Source of the DNA: Mytilus trossulus
Lineage: Eukaryota > Mollusca > Bivalvia > Mytilida > Mytilidae
Reading direction: 5' to 3'
DNA: 64,000 nucleotides
Assembly (NCBI RefSeq): GCF_036588685.1
Contig: NC_086380.1
Location: 36,532,692 to 36,596,691 of the forward strand
This document shows, piece by piece, positions 51,215-63,099 of this stretch. Numbering within the stretch: position 1 is the first letter of the stretch; every line of letters begins with the position of its first letter. Both the position numbers and the translations under genes were made by a program. Under the pieces are notes generated by a model. That model did not search any database, was not told where the DNA came from, and saw only the letters and a program-made list of their open reading frames with translations.

Positions 51215-52620
51215 TAGTAATCATTATAATATTAAAACAAATAACCGAGTCAATATTTACGTAAAATCACTAAACAATTATAGCGAGAAATAATGGTATA
51301 AATAAAACGTTTTTGCATAAAGTATACGCATGCCACACATGTCTATTCAATTGTTTAAACACATTACATTTTTTTGGGTTATAATTATACGATATTAGAT
51401 TTTGGATTTTGTATTTTGAGGAAATTAACATGCGGTTACGTAACAGGAAGCAGTGAAGAACTAATGCAAATTCCTAATAGTAATGCAAAACATAATTGCA
51501 ACTGAAAATCAATATACACAGACTTACTTCAAGGATGTAGAAAAACTGTCTGAAAGAGCAAAGGCTTACTATAATATAGAAAAATATGAGAAAAACAAAA
51601 GGAGAATGTCAGACCACATTACAAGATTTGTCACTTTGTAACCTGTTGAAATCCATAATATGGAAATCTAATAACTCAATGACAAAAATTAATAAGAAAG
51701 AGTGCATAGTTATACAGCACAAACAAACACCAGTTACAAAGAAAAGCATGATATATATGTTGCGTTCTCTTTAGTAAAACCTAGTTCCAATTTACATACC
51801 TTTTTGAAAAGGATAATTGCTCTTGTCCTTATCACTTACAATATCAGTAGTAGGAACAGTTATCAGTCAGGGGCGTTACTTAAACAAGTTATTTTTTTTA
51901 ATTACTTATACAAGACCAAATGAAGTTTTCATGATTTTAAACAACATTTTATATCTTAAAATAAAGAATTTATCAGATTTGAGAGGAGTATAGAGATAAA
52001 GGCATACTTTGAAAATAATGACAAAAATATCACTTGAATAAGTTATTTTAAACATTTTTGAAAAATATAGCAATTACACTTATCTAAGGCACCTATGTAA
52101 TTGATTTAGGTTACAAATTATAAATAACTTCAGGTCTTAATTAATTCACAAGTATCTATCTCTTTATATCAGTCTACCTTCAAGATTTTAGAGGAAAATG
52201 ATAATTTAATAGTCCCAAGAGACCAATCTTTGACCCAGAAGCGTCGGTATAAAAGATAAGTGCGTCGGAAAGTTAATTAGTGTTTCTGAAGAATTAGTTT
52301 TTATATATCAAGGGAAAAATAACCAGATAACTGTGAAAATTATTTAAAGCTAGTAAAATCTGTATTCTTGGACACTTATAAAAATGATATTCAGAAAAAT
52401 AACTTATATAAGTTATATTTAAATTAGCCTCGTTTTCAACATTACTTGTATAGGTAATTTTAATTGTTACTTGTTTAAGTAATGCCCCTGACTGGTTATT
52501 TTTCTCACGTGAAAAATGAAAAAAAATATGGGAACGTCATTCACTCTAAGTATTTTTGTTTAGGTTCATAAATTAAGGTCATCATAAAGCGAGACCTGTT
52601 TACATGTAACGAATAAACGT
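51215..52620 (+). repeat. Duplicated segment, right copy
   Basis: Same order as 48536-49400, interrupted by the MITE at 51864-52494. Divergence is considerable, with many indels. Confidence 0.6.
51864..52494. mobile_element. 631-bp MITE with CAGTCAGGGGC ends and 5-bp target duplication
   Basis: The inverted ends share CAGTCAGGGGC-TTACTTAAACAAGT and are flanked by GTTAT on both sides (51859-51863 and 52495-52499). The paralogous sequence near 49350 (AACAGTTAATTTTATCACGTG) is the empty site. It is non-coding. CAG-type ends with a 5-bp duplication are compatible with a hAT-like family, but this is uncertain. Confidence 0.85.
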
Positions 52621-52624
52621 AAAC

Positions 52625-53440
52625 ATTATATTGTAAACCCACTTTCGGTTTGTTTAAATAACTTAATAATCTTGTCTAATTGTTTCAGAAATAAAAGACG
52701 AAAAGTAATTTTTGAAAACAGAAGTGCATTACAATGTAAATCTGTTATCCTATGCATTTTTTTCTCTTCTTTTCTTTGATACAGGATGTAAGTAAACTTG
52801 TGCAAAGTAGTGATAAAAATATAAACACATTCATTGCAAAGTATGTTAACGAAGTTCGAAGCCGTTATGCCAAACAATAATTTATTTTTCAGCTTTTTGT
52901 TGACTTCAAACTGTTATGGTACGTGTTATGTGAGGTGAAGTTCAACATGTAAGAGCAATGTTTATATTTCTGAAACGGTTGGAGTAATAGAAAAACCAAT
53001 AGAGAAGCATTATAAAGAAATCCTGTAACCTCGTGCATCGGCTCAGAAACACATTGAAGAAGTTTTCTCCGTACTAAACAGGAAAAGGATATAAAATACC
53101 ATCCAATCATATAGACGATATCGAGGAACAACCCGATGAGCCAAAAGAAGAGCACACATGAAGAAGCATCACAAACGTATAGGACAGATTTTTAGGCAAA
53201 ATTATGTCAAAATAAATGAAAACGTAATAGTCATTTGAATAGATGGAATGAAATAGCACTAACATAGTTTTGTGAAGACAAAAGATAAAATTGTTCCAAC
53301 CTATTTTCTGATTTAGGAAACATTCTAATATTTCTCGGATTTTTTTATTGTAAACATGACAAATAGCACAAAGTTGAAAACAAGTCAGTGATTTTCTCTA
53401 CTAAAAAAAGTTTGTATAATATTCCGTAACTCATGTAACA
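52625..53440. other. Unassigned region with a few protein-like scraps
   Basis: After TTGATACAG at about 52784 a plus-strand frame reads QDVSKLVQSSDKNINTF and AKYVNEVRSRYAKQ. It looks protein-like but has no family I recognise and no clear second exon. Confidence 0.3.
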
Positions 53441-53449
53441 AGCCTTATA

Positions 53450-54270
53450 ATGAAAAATATGTGGGAATTAATGATTTGGAATTGCACAAAGAAGTGTCCG
53501 ACTACGATCTTATCATTCTCCCTAACCAGGACTAAGGGAAATATGAAACCGAGCCTTTCGTGTGCGAGGCTGTTGCCACAAGCAGATTTCGGGCTCCAAT
53601 ATCAGATTGAGCTTTACACGAAAAGTCTAAAAGCCACCACTTTGAAAGCTAACAATTACAATAATTGGACTCTACATATCTAAGATGCTTGGACTAGAGA
53701 AAGGTATGTGTGTAAAGTATAACGAAACAACAAAAAAATACTTTACCGTTAGTTTTCGTGTGGGGAATTTCATTTATATATTTATGTACTTATATGATCA
53801 TCTCATCAGAACTAACTTTGGAAAGGCAAACTCTTATCATACAAAATGTCTTGACAATAGAATGGATGAACTTACGAATAATCATATTGGAATCAATGTT
53901 GAAAGAGGAGACCTTTTATTGAAATCGGACGATAAAAGTATGTGGGACAGCAGTGTTTTAGATAATGAAACGGCAACTGGTCTTAGCATTTGTTTTCTAC
54001 ATGTTCTACAACTGCAAGCTCTTAGTCTATTGATTTCTTGCACTCGATGAGCACAAAGAGCTTACGCAAGTCAGTATGGTATTTCGGTTGATAAAACAAG
54101 ATATAAGTTATTACAATATACCGGGTGGTTGTGCAAGAATGTACAACGTGGGCTTAACAACAGAAATATTGAAGTAAAACGCATTACAAAGAAAAGGGAT
54201 CCACACAACACTAGATGCTTGGTAAATTCTTTGAAAAGTGTTTTCTTTAATTCTACGTTATTGTAGGTTT
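53450..54270 (+). pseudogene. Unrecognised degenerate coding region
   Basis: Consecutive plus-strand frames look protein-like: NDLELHKEVSDYDLIILPN, CLDNRMDELTNNHIGINVE, RGDLLLKSDDKSMWDSS, then AYASQYGISVDKTRYKLLQY and NVQRGLNNRNIEVKRITK. They need several frame changes and pass stops. I do not recognise the family. It could be a decayed host gene or part of a mobile element. Confidence 0.35.
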
Positions 54271-54684
54271 TACTGCAAGTCTTCACTATAAAGCTTCAAA
54301 TGGGTTTAATTAATTCAGTGTACAGCCAGTGTACAGGAAGAAACATGAAGTTTATCTTTGAAAATTAAGGAACTATTCAAGACTGTCAAAATGTTGCACT
54401 ACACTCTTTAAAGCAGGTTTTATTGATTTCATCCTAAAGTCCAGAAATGGTTACCAATCTCGGACCTTGAAAGTTACGTATAAGCGTCTGTTGGAAACAT
54501 AACAAGAGAATGTTAGCAAGGCATTACAGTCGCCACCAATTAATAAATATATAAAGAAGGAAATGACTTGTACGTTCCCAAGAATTATAAAAAAAAATAA
54601 AGCGAAGATTCCACTGAAAAATTACGTTGGGGTCTTTGATTTCGGCCATTGATAAGTATAAAAGTCCGTTGGAAGTATTACAAG

Positions 54685-54840
54685 ATAAAATTGAGAATGG
54701 AATTGGAAATGTGTCAAAGCGACAACAACCCGACCATAGAGCAGACAATAGCCGAAGGCCACCAATAGGTATTCGATGTAGCGCGAAACTCCTGCACCCA
54801 TAGGTGTCCTTCAATAGAACAAGAGAATGTTTGCCGCCAT
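54685..54840 (-). repeat. Retroelement 3' end, antisense
   Basis: AAAATTGAGAATGGAATTGG, AACAACCCGACCATAGA and GGTATTCGATGTAGCGCGAA: the reverse complement of about 7225-7335. The minus-strand open frame 54524-54847 is an artefact of it. Confidence 0.65.
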
Positions 54841-54849
54841 CTGTCAATA

Positions 54850-55870
54850 ATTATATAAAGAACAAAAATGAGATGTCCGTTCAAACAAACAAAAACAAAA
54901 AAAAGATTACAAAACAATGACAATAAATGTGCTAAATTAAATGACCAAAGTTGTAATTATCAAATATTGAAAGAAATGTTGTTTGAAAATTTAATCTATG
55001 TGTGAATTAAGATCATCACTGTTACTATTCTAATAACTAATGTATATTCAAAATGCTAGGGATCATAAAATATTCTTCCTAGTTGAACTCACTTTCCTGA
55101 CCAATTTTCCAAAGGCAATATCTTGCTACAGTAAGTTTGGCCCTTTGTGATGTATTACTAAATAATGTTTGTGTCATGGTTCACTATTAATAGGGTAACA
55201 AATCTTGCGTGTAAATAATTCTCATGTACAGGTAATCGAAAACTGATGTACAGATGAAAACTTTTTTTTATGAAACTAATGTGCATTGACAATGTTGGGT
55301 TAAATGTTTTGATAACAACATGGCAGGTAAGAATTATGTCTGATTGTGTATGTATCTGTTTGTGTATATTTTATGATTCAATGATTTTAACATAACAATG
55401 TGGATATATTATAATTTACGATGATTTATAAATGTATATATTACAGTTAAAGAAACTAACAAATACTAATTAAATTAATTATATGCTACTAACGGTTAAC
55501 GAGGCCGGGATAAGGTACCGGTATTTGATGTATCCACTAACAAATGTCAAAATACCAATAAAGTATAACTACTTCTAAAAAAAATAAAAAAATGACAATG
55601 TGGATGTTTATATTAACGTTTCATATAGAGCCATATATTACCTCTTAACTAATTAAATCTACGGTAAGACAATGTAATAACAGTTAAAAGATTTAGGACA
55701 TCCGGAGTCAATGTATCGCTTTCTCGTGATTTCACTTAAAATCCACTTATACTACGTGTTCCAGCCAATCTGACACCTTGAAGTTGTAACTGCAGAAAAA
55801 ATGTACAAAAGCATTTCATCTGAGCCAATCATCTAATCAGAGAAGAATTTATCTAGTGATGATCTTCCAG
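54850..55870. other. Intergenic, no gene seen
   Basis: No exon-like or repeat structure is supported. Confidence 0.4.
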
Positions 55871-56029
55871 ATCCAGCCTAATCCACCGTGAGGCCGTGAA
55901 TATCGACGCCAATGCCAAGACCTTCTACCTCGTCCATGTTAGTTGATGTCGAGGATGCGGACGATGTTTGGCTGCACTGGACTAACGAAGAAGCCAAAAA
56001 TGTGAGCAGAAGAAACCCAAGAAAAAGAA

Positions 56030-56130
56030 AACAAAGAAATCAGAAAGGGAAAATCGACTAGAGAATTAATAAAAGAAAACGAAGAAAGGGAAAATCGACT
56101 AGAGAATTAATAAAAGAAAACGAAGAAATG
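56030..56130. repeat. 43-bp tandem duplication in Penelope-like 5' part
   Basis: AGAAAGGGAAAATCGACTAG and AGAATTAATAAAAGAAAACG occur twice in tandem. Confidence 0.75.
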
Positions 56131-56369
56131 AAAAACGAAGAATTGAACTATTTGGTAAAAAAGAAAAAAAATATTACAGGAGTCTTCATCCTATGAATCA
56201 TCCTCACCAGAGGAGTCAGATTGAATTATGTACATACAGTACTAATAAATATATAAGTTAGCAGTCAAACCTTACTGCATATTCCATCATGCATTTGCAA
56301 TTTTATTTTAAGAAATTTAGATCTTCTCTATCAAAATTATCAAAACAGAACATCACATTTCAAATTTAG

Positions 56370-57133
56370 AAACCTACATTGATCAAGGAATTATTCCGAA
56401 AGGATTAGTTTAAAAAGCCTCCCCACTTACAACAGGAGAAAAGTCAAACAGGTTTTTCGATAGATGGAATCACATTCTATACAACAGTTCTTTTAGTCTA
56501 ATGGATCTGTTACGTCAAGAGGCAATTCATCAAAAAAATTATTTATATAAACTACGTGATAATTTGCCCTGCCGATCTCGTGAACAATTGTCTGATCCTG
56601 AACTTGACGAAATTCAAGTACGTCTTGGTGATATCAAACGTATTGAATCACATAAGCTCCACGTCAAACAGATTATTAAATTAACCACCCTTTAATCAGA
56701 CCCTATAAAAAATCCAAAGAAAATCGTAGATTTCAAAGAAAAATCGAAAAGTTCGAGTTCCGACCAATCCCAACAACACGGTTGTCAATTTATCCACAGC
56801 CTTTATCTGAGGATGAAACTAAAGTCTTGTCAAAGGGTTTGAATTTTTGCCCTACTCCCAGTAACATAGATAATATGAAACTGAAAAATGACCTTGATAA
56901 CTTTGCCAGAACCCTCAGAATCAAAGAATATTTTTTGTAACAAGGATAAAGAGATGGAAAATGAGGAAGACTCCGACACTCCGGACTCGGAGGAAGAAAT
57001 CAGAATTCCGCATTTTAAAAGGAAGAGTTCATGGATTCCAAAACCTAGTAAATCTGCTACACTGGAAGATGTTATCGACAAAATCAAATCGGATGTTGTT
57101 CATCTAGCTAGCAACAAGTACTCGTCATTTTAA
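56370..57133 (+). pseudogene. Penelope-like N-terminal region
   Basis: Frames give ETYIDQGIIPKGL, FDRWNHILYNSSFSLMDLL, LSKGLNFCPTPSNIDNMK, LDNFARTLRIKEYF and an acidic stretch (EEDSDTPDSEEEIR), then FKRKSSWIPKPSK. This resembles the variable region before RT in Penelope-like elements, with the F-C-P-T-P and F-A-R-x-L-R landmarks. It is broken by frameshifts. Confidence 0.65.
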
Positions 57134-57179
57134 AACACCTCTCCTGACGAGAAAAAGCCATACAAATTAATCGCTGAGA

Positions 57180-58056
57180 AACCGAGATGATATTGTGATA
57201 AAACCAGCAGACAAAGGCAGTTGCGTTGTGATAATGGACAAAGCTAACTTCATCGCGGAAGCAGTGCGTCAGTTCTCTGATGAGAGATTTTATAAATAGC
57301 TAGACTATGACCCTACTTCCGAGTTTAGTTCCAAAATTATCACTGCGTTAAAAACTATGTACGATGACGGTCACATAGATGAGAAAATAATTGGTTATTT
57401 AAAACCAGAGAATGCCAAGCCCGGTTGATTGTATCTTCTTCCAAAATACACAAGGTTAACAACCCTGGTAGACCCATTATATCCACAAACAGCCATTCGA
57501 CTGAGAAAATCTCGGAATTCGTCGATTTTCATTTAAGATCTCATGTAGAAAATCTGTCTTCCCACATTCAAGACACTGCAGATTATCTTCGTAAAATGGA
57601 ATCCATGAACCCTCTTTCTCCGGAATCTCTCCCTGTCACTTTAGAGGTCACCTCAGTGTATACCAACATACCTCACGATGACGGCATACAATATTGTAGG
57701 GAAATATGGGACTCGCGCAACATTTTAGAACCACCTACTGAATGTTTAGTCCAGCTGCTTACTCTGGTCCTGAAACGCAACAACTTCACCTTTAATGATG
57801 ATCATTACCTTCAAATAAACGGGACAGCGATGGGGACGAAAATGGCACCGTCTTACGCTAATATTTTCATTGGCAAATTAGAAAAACAAATTATTTCAGC
57901 ATGTTTATCCAAAACCTCTGTCTTGGTTCCGTTTCATTGATGATGTTGACATGAAATAGATTGAATTCCCAACAAAAACTGGTTGATTTCATCAAACATG
58001 CAAACAACGGCCATCAGTCAAATAAATTTACATATGAAATTTCCGACACTAAAATA
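57180..58056 (+). pseudogene. Penelope-like reverse transcriptase, 5' segment
   Basis: Landmarks: [73 protein letters not shown] and RFIDDV (the catalytic Asp pair). The 171-codon frame 57425-57940 is its longest intact piece. A stop lies near 57298 and a frameshift near 57935. Reading is cut at 58056 by the Tc1 insertion and resumes at 59335. Confidence 0.82.
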
Positions 58057-59334
58057 TACACATGGACAAAAGTGTTGCAACACCAAATTTAAATTAAAAT
58101 TAAAAAAACATCTTTATTTTTTTTGTGATATAATTTGGTAAAATAGTTAAACATAATTTAAGTATCACCTGAGTTTAATCAATAAATATCGACTCGATAA
58201 GTTTTTTATCTGCACATGCAGCTACTTTTATCCTCATTGTTTTCAACACTTTAAATAACCAAGTTTTTAAAGTTATGTGATTGACACCTTGTAATGGGTC
58301 CTTGACAACTCTTAACTGCAGCAAGATGGCAGATTATCAGCATAAGAGAAGCAGGGATGCCGCTTTAACAACTGCACGTATTGTTGGTCATCACCATTCC
58401 ACTATAAGTCGTTTTGAGAATAAAATCAGGCAATAAACGCTGTTAAAGAACTTCCGAGATAATGAAGACCCCCTATACCATTTGCCTGAGAAATTCCAGC
58501 ATAATGAATCTTGGTCAGAAGGAAACCCATTGCATACAAGACAATCCTAAAAAGAGAGTGGTGGCCATACAGGAGCCTTTTAACAAGAACTGTTCGAGAT
58601 CAACTCATCACTACTGGTTATCGTGCGATAAGACCATTTCAGAGACATTTTCTAACGAACAGACACACAGTTTTCCGTATCCAATGTAGTGCAGAGCTCG
58701 CCAAAGTTGGAAATTAGTATCGTGGAGGAAAATCCAATGTTCAAGCGGACTTCGGTTCATCTTCCTTGGCCCGATCGCAGCCCGGATCTGAACCATATCG
58801 AGGATATATGGGACACTATTGGGCGGAAAGTGCGCGAAAGGACACCCCAGTCCAAACGCATCATGAAATAAACAATGCCCTTCATCAGAAATGGTTGCTG
58901 GTACCTTACCAACAAATTAGTCGATTTATGGCAGGAATCAGTAGACGTTAAGATGCGGTTATCCGTTTGAATGGAGGCTGCGCACAAAGTACTAATTCTT
59001 TGGCGTATAACGATCAACCATGATGTGAACAGTCATCTGAAGATTAATTTTGAAATGTCTGACATTGTAAATGTCTGACATTGTAAAGTTCGACTACAGT
59101 AAAAGTTTTAAAATGCATTTTTTTGTACAAAAAACACTTCATTTTGTTATTAAAATTGTGGTTATATAAATCATTTTGTTTTCAAACATTTTTTCTTCGT
59201 TTCAATACCAATGTTATCATAAACTATGTTTCACTAATATTATACACATATTTTATTATATTTCATCCAAAAAAAGAGGCTGATTTTTCAAGTTTAAAAA
59301 AATCAAGGTGTTGCAATACTTTTTTCCATGTGTA
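58057..59334 (+). mobile_element. Tc1-type transposon inserted in Penelope-like RT
   Basis: A 1278-bp element. The left end TACACATGGACAAAAGTGTT and right end CTTTTTTCCATGTGTA are inverted, and TA is duplicated outside (58055-58056, 59335-59336). Removing it rejoins the interrupted RT frame around a single TA. Size and target are typical for Tc1/mariner. Confidence 0.9.
58326..59010 (+). pseudogene. Tc1-type transposase relic
   Basis: Starts MADYQHKRSRDAALTTARIV-like and shows HHHSTISRF of the helix-turn-helix. It then jumps by deletion and frameshifts to LPWPDRSPDLNHIEDIWDTI, which holds the second catalytic Asp and the final acidic residue, and RKVRERTPQSKR. The middle with the first catalytic Asp is missing. 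Inactive. Confidence 0.78.
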
Positions 59335-60279
59335 TATCTTTCTTAAACACAACCACATCTATAAAGGACGGTGTCATATCAATTGACCTCTACTGTAAAC
59401 ACACAGAAACACATCAGTACATTTGTACCTTTCTCCCCAAAGTTGCAACCCAAACACTGTACAAAAAAGTATCCCGTACAGTCAAGCTATCAAAGTAAAG
59501 CGGATTTGCTCCTCTGAGGAGGCTGTCACGAAACGGTAACAGGAACTTCGCGGATTTTTTACAAAACGAGGCTATAAGAAATTGGACAAGAGGTTTGCGC
59601 GCGCTAACAATAACAGCCGCAATGACCTGTTACAGTACAAACGGAAGAGGCGCGGCAAAATAGTCCCGTTTGTTCTTACATACAATCCAGCCTTTACTAA
59701 CCTTTCACGTTTGATTCGTGCCAATTGGCAAATTATTGCCAAACACCCTTAACTATCAAAGACCTTCCCCAATCCTCCTGTCTTAGGTTTTCGGAGACCA
59801 GCAAGTCTGAAAGATATATTTGTAAGAGCTGATGTCTCCTCAAATAAAAGCTGTTCAATTGCAGGATGGTGCAAGTCATGTGATAACAGACGTTGTCTGA
59901 CTTGTCAGCAAATATTAAATACTCAAACATTTACTTGTCACTCGACTTGGTATGTGTACACTATATTTTGCAATGTAACTTGCAAAACCCAGAATGTTGT
60001 ATACCTCCTTCAGTGTCGATGTGGCATGCAGTATGTAGGCGAAACAGAGCAGCCATTCAACAAACGCATGAATGGTCATCGAAGTGACTACACTTGCAAG
60101 CCCGACTTACCCGTAAGTTCTCATTTGAGATCACCTGGGCACGCCCAAGCTGATCTCAAAAACCTTACAATCACAAAATTAATCATAAACCACAACGAGA
60201 TATGGTCGAAAGACGACAGTCACTCGGGAAAGATTTTGGATAAGAAAGTAAAGGACAGTTACCCCAGAGGTCATACATG
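59335..60279 (+). pseudogene. Penelope-like RT thumb region and GIY-YIG endonuclease
   Basis: Continues SFLNTTTSIKDGVISIDLYC (RT end), YNPAFTNLSRLIRANWQ and LGFRRPASLKDIFVRADVSS. A Cys-rich knot (CKSCDNRRCLTC) follows, then the GIY-YIG domain: NVVYLLQCRCGMQYVGETEQ, FNKRMNGHRSDY and SSHLRSPGHA. The last 108 codons (59954-60279) are open and end TGA. At least two stops occur upstream. Confidence 0.82.
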
Positions 60280-60405
60280 AAAAAAACATATAATTAGTAA
60301 CTCATTGTCCTGTCATCACTTGTTTCCAGGAGCTATGGCTTTTTAAATACAAGTTTTAATTACAGGGCTCCATTCATATGGGATGGATGTATAAGTACGT
60401 AGCCA

Positions 60406-62070
60406 CGTTGAACTATTTTACCTTATTAGATAAAACTTATTTTTCTAATCATTATTACTAAACAGCTACTAGAACACACCCGCGAAACCGCGGACATATA
60501 CAGCTTGTGAACAGTTGTAGGATGATTTTTTTGTAAAAGATATTATTATTATATGTATGGAGAATTTCATAAAAGGTACCAAAAGCCCTCTCATTTTTTC
60601 TAAAGTCCGATATATGTTTCCTTTCTGTTAAATTTAATTAATTTCATGTTTCCGGCCTCAGACTACGATTATTCTTCTCCTTTACTACAATGCATTTTTT
60701 GGTAAAATTCAAATTAAATTATAAAAATTTACACCGCTTTAAACATGAAATAAATGTAACTGCTTATATATAGACCATTATAAATTATCTATCTAGGACA
60801 ATCCATCAGTGCCTTTTCTTTTTAGAGCCTTATTAACATGCCAATGGTAAGATATGAATCTTGTTTAAATGACTAAGACCGACTAAGGCTAATTTGAGAG
60901 ATGGTTGAAGAAGTCCTGATCCCGAAATCCCGGGGTTAAAAATCATGAAATGCCGAGATGCAGAATTTAAAGAAATTCATATCCCGAAATAGAAAAATAT
61001 ATTCCCGGATCCCGTAAGAATCAATTGCCAAATCCCTAGCTTAAAATCACCGATCCGACGTCAGGAAAAAGGTCCTGCCTCCCTCTAATCGATCTCTATC
61101 CTACGTTCATTTTTGCCAAATCACTACTTTCACTTTAAACATTATTTTAAATGCCCCATTTATGAACATGCCGAACATGCATGGACCAAGTATGGAATAT
61201 GATAGTCCTATAACATATGACTTCGCATTCTTATTCAATTTTTAACGTTTTTATACTGATATTTTCATTTTTTATTTTTTTTGAATGCGAAGTCATATCG
61301 AGATACGTTAAATTCCTTTAGCACTTTCCGACATGATTTCAGGTCGGAACAAAATTGCTTCAATCTTCTTTCTAGGTCAAATATTTAACGGGCCAAATAT
61401 CATTTTAAATAACTTGAGCACAAAAACTATTAAAAAAATTACTTACTTGTGCTAAAGAAATAGTTAATCCATCACTTTAAGAAAATTTTATTCTCGAGTC
61501 GGAGCTCAATAACACCAGTTTAAATATGGCGCCCAGATTTGATTAATTTTCAAAATATAAAATCCAAATAAAAAAAAACGAACTTATGGCATCGTTTAAC
61601 GACGATCGGTTTCAATGTTGTTTAAACGTAGTTTATAGCTTTAAGATACATAATAGAATAAAGTTTGTTTCAAAAAGACAAAAAGGAAATTCTTATCAGC
61701 GTTTTATGAAACGATAATCTATCCTTGAAAGAAGGGAGTTAATTTGTCACACCACACGATCATGCATTGTGAAAAGTTTTTTTTTAAATCTCAATCGCAA
61801 AAACTCCCACATTTTCCCTAAGAGAACCATTGTGTTTTAATAAAATCAAAACCCCCTATCCCCCCCCCCCCTTTTTCCAGAATTTTGTTTCAGAACCTTG
61901 ATAAAGGGAAATGTTGAAAAATAAAAATAAAAATGTTTTTCTTGCGTTTTATAATTATTATGTATACCTTAGAAATTTCAACTAATTTTTGTCAGTCTCT
62001 TGAATAGTACCCAAATATGATATAAAATTTGTTATATGGGCATTTCTGAACGTTGTTTTGCATTTAGTAT
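60406..62070. other. Intergenic, repeats only
   Basis: No gene. It includes a repeat with GATCCCGAAATCCCGGGG near 60915-61070, a short hairpin (ATATGACTTCGCATTC and GAATGCGAAGTCATAT, 61218-61300), and a 13-base C run at about 61860. Confidence 0.45.
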
Positions 62071-62074
62071 ATAT

Positions 62075-62410
62075 ATAAAAGGGTTTGAATGTCAATGAGA
62101 CAACTCTCCAGCCAAGTCACAATTTATAAAAGTAAACCATTATAGATGGAAAAAAAAAAAAAAAAAGTGACTGTCTTCAACACGGAGTCTTGGCTGACAC
62201 CGATCAGCAAGATATACATGGCTCAAACATAACTAGTGTAAAACCACTCAAACGGGAAAACCGACGCGGTCTAATCTATATAAAAACGAGAAAAACTTAT
62301 GAACCACATCAACAAACTACAACTACTGAACATCAGACTCCTGACTTAGGACAGGTGCAAACAATTGCAACGAGTTTAAACATTTTAATTGTATCAAACA
62401 TTCGCCTTTA
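62075..62410 (-). repeat. Retroelement 3'-end fragment, antisense
   Basis: GTCAATGAGACAACTCTCCA, AAACGGGAAAACCGACGC, GAACATCAGACTCCTGACTT and AGGACAGGTGCAAACA. It is related to the reverse complement of 17130-17340. The open frame 62190-62420 is repeat-derived. Confidence 0.55.
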
Positions 62411-63095
62411 TCTGAAATAATGGTGTAACATTGTATTTATAATACCCCGTTTTAGATAGTCAAACCTGACCCTTTCAAATACAAGGAGAAAAAACATACC
62501 CCGATTTAGACAAATGAGCTAAAAATGCAACCCTGTACGTCGGAACATACCCGTCTCGGTGTCATATTTATCTAGCAAGTATCCACCAGGTACATGTACA
62601 AGTAAAATGGCAATTGGAGAAGTTTCACACAAAACAACCATTTCATGTATGGATTTACTTACCGTTTTTGTTGTATAAAAAAGGTGTCCAAGTCCCCATC
62701 GGAAAGGGAATTAGTATAAAAAGAATTCAGAGTATGTGTTTAATTATTTAATAAAGCAAATAATGATACGGGTTATTTTTGTGGAAAGGGGGGGGTACGC
62801 CCTTTTACTCCCTTGCGTGGACCCGCTCCTGAAAATTTCAATTATTTTCTGAAGCTAGATGTCCTCGTCTGCAAACATTAATTGAATAGCATGTCCTTGG
62901 TATTAATTCCAGTGTCTGGTAGAAAAGATTGGACACGATAAAAAAAATAACCTTTTATATTTTTGCCTTTATAGATACTATTTATTTACGCCATCTTTAG
63001 TTTCAGACGAATTGATCGAAAAATATCGTTGAGCTCACCTCTTTAGTGAACTCCCAAGTTCCAAATTGAAAGAGTTGGTATTGCTTTGTTTCATA
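62411..63095. other. Intergenic, no gene seen
   Basis: No supported feature apart from a G-rich scrap (GGAAAGGGGGGGGTACGCCC) near 62785. Confidence 0.4.
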
Positions 63096-63099
63096 AAAT

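Larger units (their letters stand above)
55880..60405 (+). mobile_element. Penelope-like retroelement, interrupted by a Tc1 transposon
   Basis: Plus-strand element with an N-terminal region, a reverse transcriptase and a GIY-YIG endonuclease, the Penelope-like order. The outer limits are approximate. The right end has GGATGTATAAGTAC-like text at 60382, repeated at 63959. Reading frames carry several stops and frameshifts, and 58057-59334 is a foreign insert. The element cannot be active. Confidence 0.82.

Noticed and set aside
59123..59386. 87-codon frame spanning the Tc1 right end
   Set aside because: It crosses the transposon boundary and has low-complexity hydrophobic sequence.
61858..61872. 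Poly-C run as a G-quadruplex or telomere-like site
   Set aside because: A single homopolymer tract, not a repeated motif; no supporting context.
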